From Nitrosospira sp. Nsp14 (GTDB taxonomy: Bacteria; Pseudomonadota; Gammaproteobacteria; Burkholderiales; Nitrosomonadaceae): a stretch of DNA of 64,000 nt. The translations under genes and the position numbers were made by a program. Below the pieces are notes generated by a model. It was not told the DNA's origin. It saw nothing but the letters and a program-made list of their open reading frames with translations, and did not search any database. The stretch lies in NCBI RefSeq assembly GCF_900113575.1, contig NZ_FOPV01000007.1, forward strand, positions 85,300 through 149,299, in the 5' to 3' direction. This document shows positions 35,724 through 44,374 of the stretch, one piece after another (the stretch's first letter is position 1; every line of letters begins with the position of its first letter).

Positions 35724-37733
35724 ATGAACAATAGAATCGAGTCGCGCTTTGGCGGTACTTTTCGTTCCTCTTCGGATGCAAGCGATCACCCCTGGTATAG
35801 GTCGCGCAGGTTCAGCATTTTCGCAGTGGCGTTTTTGATCAGCGCCGCCATCAGTCTTGCTTACAGTTACAGCCGGCCAGTTGTCTATCGCAGCAGCGCC
35901 ACGATACTGACCTCCGCGATGACCGCCATCGACAGGGAAAGCAGCGACGCTGACGTTCAACATGTCGCTATTCAACGACAGATTTTACTCGGACATGAGC
36001 TCGCGGCCGAGACGCTTGCAAGACTTAAGGCCTCGGCCACGGATAAGTCGCTGCTTCAGTGGAAGCCGTCGGATATCCAGACTTTATTGACTGTCGAACC
36101 CGTTCCGGAAACAAATCTGGTCGAGATAAGCGCGGAGGGTTCCAATTCGAGGTTTTTGCCCCTGCTGATAAATACCTGGATCGACGTGTATCTGGATGCG
36201 CGGGCGGAAGAAGTGAAGCAGTTGGCCGGCAGTACCCAGCGTATTGTAGAGGATGAGGTGGAGGGTCTGGCCGAAAAGGTGGCTTCAGCCCGCATCGAGT
36301 TGGAGAAGTTCCGGAAGAACAACGATATTTCCTCCACCGGCCGCGAAGAAAACGAGGCGCTAGCCCGGCTGAAGGGCCTGACCGAGTCGCTCAACAAAGC
36401 CAATGAGGATGAAATCAAGGCCAGAGCACATCTGAATGCCGTCAAGACCTCTATTTCGCGCGGCAAGGCGGTAGTGCCCGAGGATGAAAAGGCGAGCCTG
36501 ACCGATCTGGAAAAGCGATTGCAGGATATGCGGGAGAAGCTCGCGGAACTGGATAAAAAATTCACGCGTGACTACCTGGATCTTCAACCCGACCTTAAAT
36601 CCATTCCTGAGCAGATCAAGACGCTGGAAACCGACGTTCAACACAGACGGCAACACGGCCAGAGCCTAGTGCTGAACGATGCCGAGATGTCTTATGCTGC
36701 GGCGCAACAAACCACCAGGGAACTTCGTGCCCAGTTGGACGAACACAAGCAACAAGCATCCGCATTCACATCCAAATTTACCCAGCACGAGGCGTTGAAA
36801 ACAGACCTCGAAGGCCTGGAAAAATTATACCGCGATGCGCAAGAGAGACTGGTGCAGGTAAAAACCAGCCGGAAGGAGAAGTATCCCCAGGTGACGGTTA
36901 TTAATCGGGCATATGAACCGAGGGACCCGGTGCGACCCAACTATGGGCAGGACGCGCTGATAGCGATTGCGGGCTCCTTGCTTTTTGGCCTGCTTACGGT
37001 GTGGGTCGTTGAATATTTAACGCAAAAAAAAGAACCGCCGATGCCGATCGCGGTTTTCGGTGTCCATGGCTATCAAGCTCCTCCGAGCGGGGTGGGCGCG
37101 TTAGGCGGGGGAGGCGGGCTAATCGATCAACCCCAGGCCGCGCCTCCCTCCCTCGACGCCAATACGAAGCCACCGCAATCCCTGGCAGGTCCGCAACGTC
37201 CGCAACAGCGGCGGGAGTTGTCCAGCCATCAATTGCGCACGTTGCTCAACGCTTCAAATCTCAAGGGGAAGCAGCTCATCGCCTTGATGCTCAGCGGATT
37301 GAGCCTCGACGAAGTCGTGTGGCTGACGAAGCATCAGATCGATCTGGAAGCGGATATGATTCATGTCGGGGGTAAGTCGCCTCGGTCCATTCTAATGTGC
37401 AGTACGCTGAAATCCTTGCTCATGCAATCTAAGGGTCAGGCCGTGTGGAACCCTGGGGACCCGGAAACACGGGTTGATCTCTCAGCCGCCCTGGTATGCG
37501 CTGCAGTAGACTCAGGCCTGCCTGATCCTCAGGATATAAGCGCGGAAGCAATCCGGCATAGCTATATCGCCTACCTTGTGCGCCAGGGTTTGCGGCTATC
37601 CGAACTGGAGCAGGTTACCGGGCATCTGGAACCTTCAGTCCTTTCAAGCTACAGCGCGTATTCCCCCCCACAGGAAGGCCGCCATCTCGCGGAAATCGAA
37701 CTGCTTCATCCCGCTTTGATCAATGTCGCCTGA
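35724..37733 (+). CDS. Wzz/GumC-type chain-length protein fused to an integrase-like domain
   Basis: 669 aa. N-terminal TM segment (about 31-50), then Wzz-type periplasmic region and coiled coil (about 150-390), and a second TM (about 410-432, DALIAIAGSLLFGLLTVWVVEYL). A flexible Gly/Pro/Gln-rich linker (440-495) leads to a cytosolic domain (500-669) that resembles the catalytic domain of tyrosine recombinases. K551, R611-H612 (AIRHSYIAYLV), H634 (TGHLEPS) and Y643 match the active-site pattern, but the first catalytic Arg is S527 and the HxxR His is E608. It is probably not a working recombinase. Monocistronic; no kinase tail or Wzc partner visible. Confidence 0.75.
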   Translation: MNNRIESRFGGTFRSSSDASDHPWYRSRRFSIFAVAFLISAAISLAYSYSRPVVYRSSATILTSAMTAIDRESSDADVQHVAIQRQILLGHELAAETLARLKASATDKSLLQWKPSDIQTLLTVEPVPETNLVEISAEGSNSRFLPLLINTWIDVYLDARAEEVKQLAGSTQRIVEDEVEGLAEKVASARIELEKFRKNNDISSTGREENEALARLKGLTESLNKANEDEIKARAHLNAVKTSISRGKAVVPEDEKASLTDLEKRLQDMREKLAELDKKFTRDYLDLQPDLKSIPEQIKTLETDVQHRRQHGQSLVLNDAEMSYAAAQQTTRELRAQLDEHKQQASAFTSKFTQHEALKTDLEGLEKLYRDAQERLVQVKTSRKEKYPQVTVINRAYEPRDPVRPNYGQDALIAIAGSLLFGLLTVWVVEYLTQKKEPPMPIAVFGVHGYQAPPSGVGALGGGGGLIDQPQAAPPSLDANTKPPQSLAGPQRPQQRRELSSHQLRTLLNASNLKGKQLIALMLSGLSLDEVVWLTKHQIDLEADMIHVGGKSPRSILMCSTLKSLLMQSKGQAVWNPGDPETRVDLSAALVCAAVDSGLPDPQDISAEAIRHSYIAYLVRQGLRLSELEQVTGHLEPSVLSSYSAYSPPQEGRHLAEIELLHPALINVA

Positions 37734-37855
37734 ATATCCCTACTTGGGCGCGTAAACAATGCAACACAGGCGGGCGGGCAACATGCAATCAGGCCGCGCC
37801 CCGCGCCATGAGGAGGCAGCACAGCCAGCGGAGCAGCAACATGCGTATGGCTGTG

Positions 37856-38947
37856 CTAAGGGACGATGTTACTCGCAGACTGACTGCCTGCGTCCATCCC
37901 GTGCAGCAGCGCCGAGCGTTCTGCCACAGACAGGCGGCCGAGCTCGCGCACAGCCGCATAAAACCGATCCATGTTGCCGCCGTGCTGGGCAAGCAGTGAA
38001 CGAAAAGCAGGCACCAGCTGGGTATAGGTCGAGATCGAGGCAAAATGTGCGTTGTTGAGGTGTTGCTCCAACCAGCGGTCGTAGCTGGCTCGCGCCTTCT
38101 CCGCGACCAGGCTGGACATTTTTTCCCGCAGCTCGGCAAAAATGTGCGCTTTGCCCGCCCGTTTTTCGTCGTCGCTCTGGCCAGAGGCATACAGTTCTTC
38201 CAACCGCTTGCGGTAATCGAGCATCAGCACTGCGGAAGCGGCTTTCCTTTCCTGTGTGGTGACGAAGAGCGCCCGTTGTTTCTCGGTACCGTGCTCCTTC
38301 AACCACTGGGTTATGCCTTCCAGTTCTACAGCGGTGGCAAACGATTCGTTGAAGGTGCTATCGTCGCGCACGTAGACCACCTGGTGGGCAAGCTCGTGAA
38401 ATATCAATTGGGCGAGCTCGTTATCGGAGTAGCCGAGGAAAGTGTTGAGTACCGGGTCCTTGAACCATCCCAGGGTGGAGTAGGTGCGTACGCCCCCAAC
38501 TGAAACGTCATAGCCTTTGCTTCGGAGGTCATCGGCAAAGCGGTTTGCTTCGGTTTCAGAAAAAAAACCGCGGTAACTGACGCACCCGACAGCGACGAAA
38601 CACCATTTTTCAGATTCCAGGGAGAGTTCAGGGGTGGCAGAAACATTCCATATCGCATATCGCCGCCCCAGGTCTGCATAGGCGGTAAAGCTCTGATTAT
38701 CAGGAAGCTTGAGCTTGCGCACGGCAAATTCCCGCAGCTTGACCACCAGGGAGAGCGAGTGTTTAACGCGTGGATCGGTCTGGGGATCGGCAATGACCGT
38801 GTGAATGGGCCGGATCCTGCTATGAATACTGGAATGCCCATTCACCGCCTGAGCGTAGTAGCCCAGATTGGCGCAACCGCCAAGCAAGGCAACGAGGCTT
38901 AGTGCGATCAGCCTCGATTTGGATTTGGATGAATTTGCGAACGTCAT
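37856..38947 (-). CDS. Predicted lipoprotein aminopeptidase (PF10023-like)
   Basis: 363 aa with a lipobox LGGC (C25) after a hydrophobic signal sequence. The zincin motif FHELAHQVVYVRDDSTFNES (HExxH plus downstream Glu) and EGITQWLKEHGTEKQ fit the predicted aminopeptidase family. The rest (FSETEANRFADDLRSKGYDVSVGGVRTYSTLGWF) is typical of it. It follows an alpha/beta hydrolase gene by 51 bp on the same strand and they may be co-transcribed. Peptidase activity is inferred from the family. Confidence 0.88.
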   Translation of the reverse strand: MTFANSSKSKSRLIALSLVALLGGCANLGYYAQAVNGHSSIHSRIRPIHTVIADPQTDPRVKHSLSLVVKLREFAVRKLKLPDNQSFTAYADLGRRYAIWNVSATPELSLESEKWCFVAVGCVSYRGFFSETEANRFADDLRSKGYDVSVGGVRTYSTLGWFKDPVLNTFLGYSDNELAQLIFHELAHQVVYVRDDSTFNESFATAVELEGITQWLKEHGTEKQRALFVTTQERKAASAVLMLDYRKRLEELYASGQSDDEKRAGKAHIFAELREKMSSLVAEKARASYDRWLEQHLNNAHFASISTYTQLVPAFRSLLAQHGGNMDRFYAAVRELGRLSVAERSALLHGMDAGSQSASNIVP

Positions 38948-38998
38948 GATGATCCGGAATGCTCCCGACCGCCTTGGTCGCAGTTTAGCGTCAGAACG

Positions 38999-39802
38999 TT
39001 AGAAATGCAGCCTCCGTTGTTCTTGTGCCTGTGTACGCAGAAAGTGCCCGTGCCGTAAAAACGCGCACGCCTGCCTTACCAGCTCGGCGGACAGGAGCAT
39101 CTCGGAATGGCCTACGTTGAGCACGATTTCGTCGCGTGCATTTGGAACGCGCGTTTCTTCCACTGTCACCACGCCATCGTTCGGACCGGGCAGCCGGGTT
39201 ATGAGGCGGCCTGCCCCAAGGCTCCTGCGACCGGCAATTACGCCGAGTTCATATGGGGGATTGCGCGTTGCAGCGGCCTCATCCCGCCACTGCAGCCACT
39301 CCATCCACTGTAGCATGCTCCGCCCCAGAATGTACCGACCGGGTCCCCGCCGTGAAAGTTTCCTTCCTACCGAACATGCACTATAGGGGCTTCCGGCCAG
39401 AATAACCCGCCCAAGTCTGGGTTGGGGAAACTCGTCAAGCATCTGCAGTATCAGCAGGCCACCCAGGCTGTGACCGATAAAATGTATCCGCGATGCGGTG
39501 AGACCCGCGGTAAACCGCGCCAGCATCAACGCGTTTTCGGACAGCGAACTGGACATGGAAGGATACGAAAAGAAGGCGGATTGAAAACCGCAACGCCGAA
39601 GCCGTTTTCCCATTAAGCCCATCACCCAGCTGCCCATCCATAATCCGTGAACGAGCACGACGGTCTCCGCAGCAGGCTCGCTCTCAGTTCCTTGAGGCGG
39701 GTCGAATTCCCGTTGGCCTCCCTTGTCGCTGTGGTGCGGTCGGCCTTCCTGATCGGGCGACGCGGTGATGCCGGAACCTTTTAGCGGAGATGAGATCGTC
39801 AA
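38999..39802 (-). CDS. Alpha/beta hydrolase (esterase/lipase-like)
   Basis: 267 aa. The oxyanion/nucleophile regions are VLVHGLWMGSWVMG and FIGHSLGGLLI (catalytic Ser in GHSLGG), with the acid expected in GPNDGVVTVEETRV and His in VGHSEMLL. No signal peptide. Precedes the peptidase gene with a 51-bp gap. Substrate unknown. Confidence 0.85.
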   Translation of the reverse strand: MTISSPLKGSGITASPDQEGRPHHSDKGGQREFDPPQGTESEPAAETVVLVHGLWMGSWVMGLMGKRLRRCGFQSAFFSYPSMSSSLSENALMLARFTAGLTASRIHFIGHSLGGLLILQMLDEFPQPRLGRVILAGSPYSACSVGRKLSRRGPGRYILGRSMLQWMEWLQWRDEAAATRNPPYELGVIAGRRSLGAGRLITRLPGPNDGVVTVEETRVPNARDEIVLNVGHSEMLLSAELVRQACAFLRHGHFLRTQAQEQRRLHF

Positions 39803-39919
39803 GTCAACAACACGAGTATGGCGGCGCCATCATTCCGCCGCCACCCGGTCACGGTGACACGACTCCGGGTTATGCGTTGCAGAGTCGGCTAGTATTTAAG
39901 GTCGGGCAGTTCGGCAGCC

Positions 39920-40273
39920 TCAGGCTTTCGTCACCGGGCCATGATCGTCGCAATGACCGCCGTGAGGATAGTGGAGATGTCCCTCGACCAGATAGTCAAC
40001 ATGGTCTCCATGCGGCACTGTTTCATGTCCACACTCAGGCCCATGCACATGCTCTGACGTATGTGCGGCGCATTCATGCCCGGGGGTGCAGTTTTGGGGA
40101 TTGGTCGATGTTATGCCAATCACATGCTCGTCGACATGGCCTTCATGTGGATGATGCAGATGTCCGTCGTGCAGGTAGTCGACATGGTCATTGTGCACGA
40201 TGCCGGTATGACCGCACTCCGGACCGTGCGGATGATCATGATTGTCGTGCTGCGGCGAGTTGCACTGGCTCAT
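39920..40273 (-). CDS. His-rich putative metal-binding protein
   Basis: 117 aa, about one quarter histidine, with two repeats of the form HGPECGH...HxDHVDYLxxGHLHxPHxGH. No signal peptide. The His-rich repeat is the form found in small zinc/nickel-buffering proteins, sometimes next to zinc-uptake genes; no transporter or Zur is visible here. The reading starts MSQCNSPQHDNHDHPHG with an ATG at 40273, preceded by AGGACCTGACA. Confidence 0.75.
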   Translation of the reverse strand: MSQCNSPQHDNHDHPHGPECGHTGIVHNDHVDYLHDGHLHHPHEGHVDEHVIGITSTNPQNCTPGHECAAHTSEHVHGPECGHETVPHGDHVDYLVEGHLHYPHGGHCDDHGPVTKA

Positions 40274-40683
40274 TGTCAGGTCCTCATAAAATGCTATCTA
40301 GTTAAATATACAGACCGCCTGCTAATTCATGCGCTGTCGATTATGATAAAATCGAGCACTTCGGCTTTGCATTCCCGGCATCGCCATCGTGGAACACCAG
40401 CTACAACTGTAGCCGCCGGTTGTGAATGTCCGCCAACTGGGCTGCAATGAATCGCGTGGCCCTGCTGGGCATTTAGCCATTTTGCATTTAGCGGTGGTTG
40501 GTCGTTGAGTATAAGTTCGACAGATTCAGTCGCATACAGTTCCCGCACGGCAGCACGGATAAGTACGAAAGCGCCTCGTCCGCAGCGCCCGGACGCAAGT
40601 CGCGCTGCGCCCATTTATGGGGAGAATCATCGAGAGACTCGGGACCGGCCCTCAAACTCGGGGAACGACGGAAGAAAAACAGG

Positions 40684-42102
40684 ATGAAGACATATAAACG
40701 CTACGCGCATTTGACAGGCAACCTGGTCATGGTTGGTTTCGGCAGCATCGGTCAGGCCGTGCTCCCGTTATTGTTTCGGCATCTCGATTTGCGCCCCGGG
40801 CAGGTTCGGATCGTTTCCGCTGGAGAAAACGGTGGTGAGGTCGCGCAGGAGTTTGGGGTGTCATTCACATCCCAGGCACTCACCAGAGAAAATTATCTTG
40901 AAGTGCTTGAGCCTTACCTGAACAAGGGCGATTTTCTTTTGAACCTGTCGGTCGACGTATCGAGCCTCGCATTAATAGAGTTATGCCACCGACGCGGCTC
41001 GCTCTACCTGGACACTTGTATAGAGCCGTGGCTGGGGGGCTATACCGACCCGTCATTGACGCCCTCGCTACGTTCCAACTACGCCTTGCGGGAACACGCG
41101 CTCGAAATCGGGCGCCAAACTGGCGGCGGTCCTACCGCTGTGCTGTCGCATGGAGCGAATCCCGGCCTGGCGTCCGCCTTTGTCAAACAGGCGCTCCTCA
41201 ATATCGCGGCCGATACCGGATTGACTGTGGACGTGCCTGCGCACCGCGACGATTGGGCGCAACTTGCACGCGCCCTAAACATAAAAGTGATTCATATCGC
41301 CGAGCAGGACACCCAGGTCAGCAGCCGGCATAAACAGGAGGATGAGTTTGTCAACACCTGGTCCGTATTCGGTTTCGCCGGAGAGGGCCTGCAGCCCGCG
41401 GAGCTGGGATGGGGAACGCATGAGCGTTATTGGCCGCAGGACGGACTCCGGCACGAATTCGGCTGTGATGCAGCCATTTACCTCAACCGACCAGGCGCTG
41501 CGACGCGAGTGCGCAGCTGGGTTCCACTGAGCGGATGCTACCATGGCTTTCTAATCACGCATGGCGAGTCCATTTCAGTCGCCGACTACTTGACCGTGAG
41601 AGAAGATGAGAAAGTGCTCTACCGTCCAACCGTCCATTACGCTTATCATCCCTGCCCTGACGCTGTGCTTTCGGTCGACGAGTTTGCCGGCAGGAACTGG
41701 CGTGTGCAGTCGAAAGAACGGGTGATCCGGGACGAAATCGTGAGCGGTGTCGACGAGCTGGGCGTGCTGCTGATGGGGCATGCCAAGTGCGCTTACTGGT
41801 ATGGATCGCGCCTGTCGATCCAGCAAGCCCGGCAGCTCGCGCCCTACAACAATGCGACCAGTCTCCAGGTTGGGGCCGGGGTGCTGGCGGGCATGGTGTG
41901 GGCGCTTCTGAATCCGCAGTCGGGCGTGGTGGAGCCGGACGAAATGGACCATCGGCTCATACTTGAAATCGCGGGGCCATATCTGGGCGAGGTTGTGGGT
42001 GTCTACGGAGACTGGACACCTCTACAAGATAGGGAATGGCCATTCCCGGAAGATGTGGATCGCGACGACCCGTGGCAATTCAAGAATATCCGGGTGACAT
42101 AA
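40684..42102 (+). CDS. hss: Homospermidine synthase
   Basis: 473 aa with the NAD-binding GNLVMVGFGSIGQAVLP at the N-terminus and, later, VLSHGANPGLASAFVKQAL and the polyamine-binding region, as in bacterial homospermidine synthases, which join putrescine units with NAD to make homospermidine. The frame is open to 40498, but the ATG at 40684 starts the conserved MKTYKRYAHLTGNL. Length agrees with the family. Monocistronic, with no polyamine neighbour. Confidence 0.9.
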   Translation: MKTYKRYAHLTGNLVMVGFGSIGQAVLPLLFRHLDLRPGQVRIVSAGENGGEVAQEFGVSFTSQALTRENYLEVLEPYLNKGDFLLNLSVDVSSLALIELCHRRGSLYLDTCIEPWLGGYTDPSLTPSLRSNYALREHALEIGRQTGGGPTAVLSHGANPGLASAFVKQALLNIAADTGLTVDVPAHRDDWAQLARALNIKVIHIAEQDTQVSSRHKQEDEFVNTWSVFGFAGEGLQPAELGWGTHERYWPQDGLRHEFGCDAAIYLNRPGAATRVRSWVPLSGCYHGFLITHGESISVADYLTVREDEKVLYRPTVHYAYHPCPDAVLSVDEFAGRNWRVQSKERVIRDEIVSGVDELGVLLMGHAKCAYWYGSRLSIQQARQLAPYNNATSLQVGAGVLAGMVWALLNPQSGVVEPDEMDHRLILEIAGPYLGEVVGVYGDWTPLQDREWPFPEDVDRDDPWQFKNIRVT

Positions 42103-42843
42103 GCATGAGGGCGCCGGGACTCCGCACTTCGGGCAGTAGCATGGCTGATCCAAGCACTTGCCGGGTTGTGATCCAGCCATCCCGTGCTCCATATTGCCGG
42201 GCTTCCCATCGGTTATATCACGCGGAGACGCTTATTAAGGGTGATACTGGCGCGCGCTAATTTGTCCACAATTACTGTGGATAAGTTTGTGGGTAAGGTA
42301 TTAACGGGGCAGGTAAGTCTTCTTTTTGTAACACTATTTTCCTGCATGGCTATTTTTTGAACTCCAATAATTTCTACTTATTTTTCATGCACATAGTTTG
42401 GTGCTTCAAATTTAAAGGTTTTTTTTCAGCCCCATTTTAAGGTCCGCGCGCGGTTTGGCACGGCTTGAAAATAAATGTGGATTAATCTTAAATGTCAATA
42501 GAAACGTCGGTATATTAAATGATAATTTTTATAGTCCCTTTGGATTATGAATTGAGCGGAATTTGTGCACTCAGGGGGCTTCGCGATACCCTAGGAGTTG
42601 TGAACTCGGATTGATCCAATGCTTAACCCCTTCTCTCATTGCCGGGAGTTAAACAACGTATATAATTAATTTCGGCGACGGTGCGCCGCCGTGCGCCGGG
42701 GGTGTATTGCAACGGACTGGACCCCGTTCGGTCAGTCTTGAATTGCGTAGGTCCAGGTCAGCAGTGCCGGCCTGAATCTGCCGAGCCCAGCCTGGAAGTG
42801 GGGGGGGTCGCTGGATACTTAACAACTAAGAAGGAGTGTGAAA
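42103..42843. other. Intergenic region with DnaA-box cluster
   Basis: About 740 bp without a supported gene. It holds the first DnaA cluster (42262-42296) followed by a strongly A+T-rich stretch and TTTTTTTT-type runs to about 42560. The last 10 bp contain GGAG, the ribosome site for the 75-aa gene at 42844. Confidence 0.5.
42262..42296. promoter_or_regulatory. DnaA-box cluster, copy 1
   Basis: Three 9-mers: TTGTCCACA at 42262-42270, TGTGGATAA (complement of the consensus TTATCCACA) at 42276-42284, and TGTGGGTAA at 42288-42296. An A+T-rich region follows. The same three boxes with identical spacing recur at 43361-43395. Confidence 0.6.
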
Positions 42844-43071
42844 ATGGAAATCGAGTGGAAAATAGTTGATGAGCATCATCAAGAGGTGTTCGTAAATCAA
42901 CACGCGCGAGGCCTGCTCTGGATTACGTCCGCTGGTTTTTCATTTTGGCACAGCTATCCCAACCCAGGCGTGGACATTTCCCAGGCAAAGACTGTGGACG
43001 AGGCTCGAAAAATCGTGGAAACAGCACTCCGGTTGGAGGAATACGAAAATCCCCTCGCGGATAAACAGTAG
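42844..43071 (+). CDS. Small hypothetical protein between DnaA clusters
   Basis: 75 aa beginning MEIEWKIVDEHHQEVFVNQHARG. No recognised domain. It is acidic with a central aromatic stretch (LLWITSAGFSFWHSYPNPG) and a C-terminal helix (DEARKIVETALRLEEYEN). The ATG at 42844 is 7 nt after GGAG; the upstream GTG at 42838 is too close to it. The gene is the only clear one between the two DnaA-box clusters. Confidence 0.6.
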   Translation: MEIEWKIVDEHHQEVFVNQHARGLLWITSAGFSFWHSYPNPGVDISQAKTVDEARKIVETALRLEEYENPLADKQ

Positions 43072-43820
43072 TCAGATAAGTGGTAGTCAGATAAACGGTA
43101 GCGTCGGGCATAAGTATCTTCGCCGATGCAGGTTGCGGTACCGGATCAGTCCTTCGCCGGGCTCCACCAATTTCTTGCCTGATCCTGATCTATAGCCACG
43201 CGGCGAATGAAACCGTCTGTACCGGTCCGAGTTGGGCCAATGGTTATCCGCTATCTTTCAATGCCGGACATGGGAACGAATAAGCGGCAAGCAGCCAAGT
43301 TCATGAGGTTGCTCCCACTATATTTGACGCTGTCCTGCTAAATTACGCCTGAGCTTTGGATTGTCCACAAATCCTGTGGATAAATTTGTTGATAAGCTAT
43401 GGACACGGTCTCTAAGTCGTGTTTTTGTAACAATATTTACTCATTTGGCTATTTTTTGATCTATAAAAATTCGCTATATATATCAAAGGCTTGTAAATCA
43501 AACTTTGGTTGATGCAGCTGACAGCGTATTGCGCGGAAAAAAAATTGCGCATTATTTCAGTTGTGGATTTCTGTGGGAATGTCAAGCGAAATTTAGTCTA
43601 AAAATTGTAAAAAATTAAGCGTTCTTGCCCCATATAAAACGGATTCGTAGACGTGTTCCCTTTCGCCGTGCCGTATGAAATTCATGGCGACCGAGGAGCG
43701 ATCCCGCACCCGATGCGCTCTTAAATATCGGGGATTGTGTGGAAACGCACAGTTACAGTTCCAGTTTTTGACTATGCTTTCGTCGTGGTAGCCTTTTATC
43801 AACGGAAAAAAGGAAACACG
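43072..43820. other. Intergenic region with second DnaA-box cluster
   Basis: About 750 bp. It contains the second cluster (43361-43395) and a following A+T-rich stretch that resembles the one after copy 1 (for instance TTTTTGTAACA and GGCTATTTTTTGA). The open frame at 43593-43802 on the minus strand looks like a chance frame. The lipoprotein gene starts at 43821. Confidence 0.5.
43361..43395. promoter_or_regulatory. DnaA-box cluster, copy 2
   Basis: TTGTCCACA at 43361-43369, TGTGGATAA (consensus, reverse) at 43375-43383 and TGTTGATAA at 43387-43395. Starts are 14 and 12 nt apart, the same as in copy 1, which lies 1,099 bp upstream. Confidence 0.6.
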
Positions 43821-43982
43821 ATGAAAAACTTAAAATTGTTCGCGGTAGTGGCCGCACTTGCGGCGCTCGCAGGCTGTATATCGATTGGTTCAAAAGAACC
43901 TGGGCCCCAAGGCCCGCCCGGCCCTAAAGGCGAGTCAGGCGGGACCGAAAAGGTGATCGTTGTTCCCGAGAAACAGTATTAA
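43821..43982 (+). CDS. Small lipoprotein with collagen-like repeat
   Basis: 53 aa. A signal sequence (MKNLKLFAVVAALAALAGC, lipobox LAGC, C19) precedes a run of Gly-X-Y triplets (GPQ GPP GPK GES, about residues 28-39), then an acidic tail ending in EKQY. The ATG at 43821 follows AAGGAAAC. Collagen-like triplets are rare in such short lipoproteins. Function unknown. Confidence 0.7.
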   Translation: MKNLKLFAVVAALAALAGCISIGSKEPGPQGPPGPKGESGGTEKVIVVPEKQY

Positions 43983-44298
43983 AAGTATCAAGGGTTCGCC
44001 CCGAAAAGCGCCGGCGCGTGCAGAGCTTTCATAGTTGTTCGCGCCGGTGCTCCATCCTGATCAACGCCGCTCGTTTCTTTGGTATTAAACACGCCTGCGG
44101 CTCTGCGAAGTGCCGCAAAACCAATCGCCCACTTAATTCCCCGCATGGCCGCGCTGATTGAGGAAATGCCTGCTGCGACCCTGTGGTTCCGCAACCAGGT
44201 ATCGTTATTGGAGGCCATAATGCAACCAATGACGGAATAACTTCCCGCTACGCATTGACCAGCTTGCCCCAAGCCATTAGTATATGCACCTCTCCAAT
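43983..44298. other. Intergenic region before tRNA-Asn
   Basis: About 315 bp with only chance frames; a minus-strand frame at 44218-43988 has no ribosome site and is not supported. It should hold the tRNA promoter. Confidence 0.3.
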
Positions 44299-44374
44299 TC
44301 CCCGATAGCTCAGTCGGTAGAGCGACGGACTGTTAATCCGCAGGTCCCAGGTTCGAGCCCTGGTCGGGGAGCCA
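44299..44374 (+). tRNA. tRNA-Asn (anticodon GTT)
   Basis: The 76-nt cloverleaf is complete: acceptor 5' TCCCCGA pairs with TCGGGGA, the D-arm is GCTCAGTCGGTAGAGC, the anticodon stem-loop shows CTGTTAA with anticodon GTT, the T-arm is GGTTCGAGCCC, and the gene ends in an encoded GCCA. The stretch after it is A+T-rich and looks like a genomic island border. Confidence 0.93.

Noticed and set aside
40327..40614. Minus-strand frame ending in a Cys pair (WRCRECKAE)
   Set aside because: The Cys motif hints at a zinc ribbon, but the frame overlaps the region upstream of homospermidine synthase, has an improbable N-terminus and no ribosome site I trust.
43593..43802. 69-aa minus-strand frame near the second DnaA cluster
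   Set aside because: Composition and position suggest a chance frame.
43988..44218. Minus-strand frame before tRNA-Asn
   Set aside because: No ribosome site and no recognisable features.
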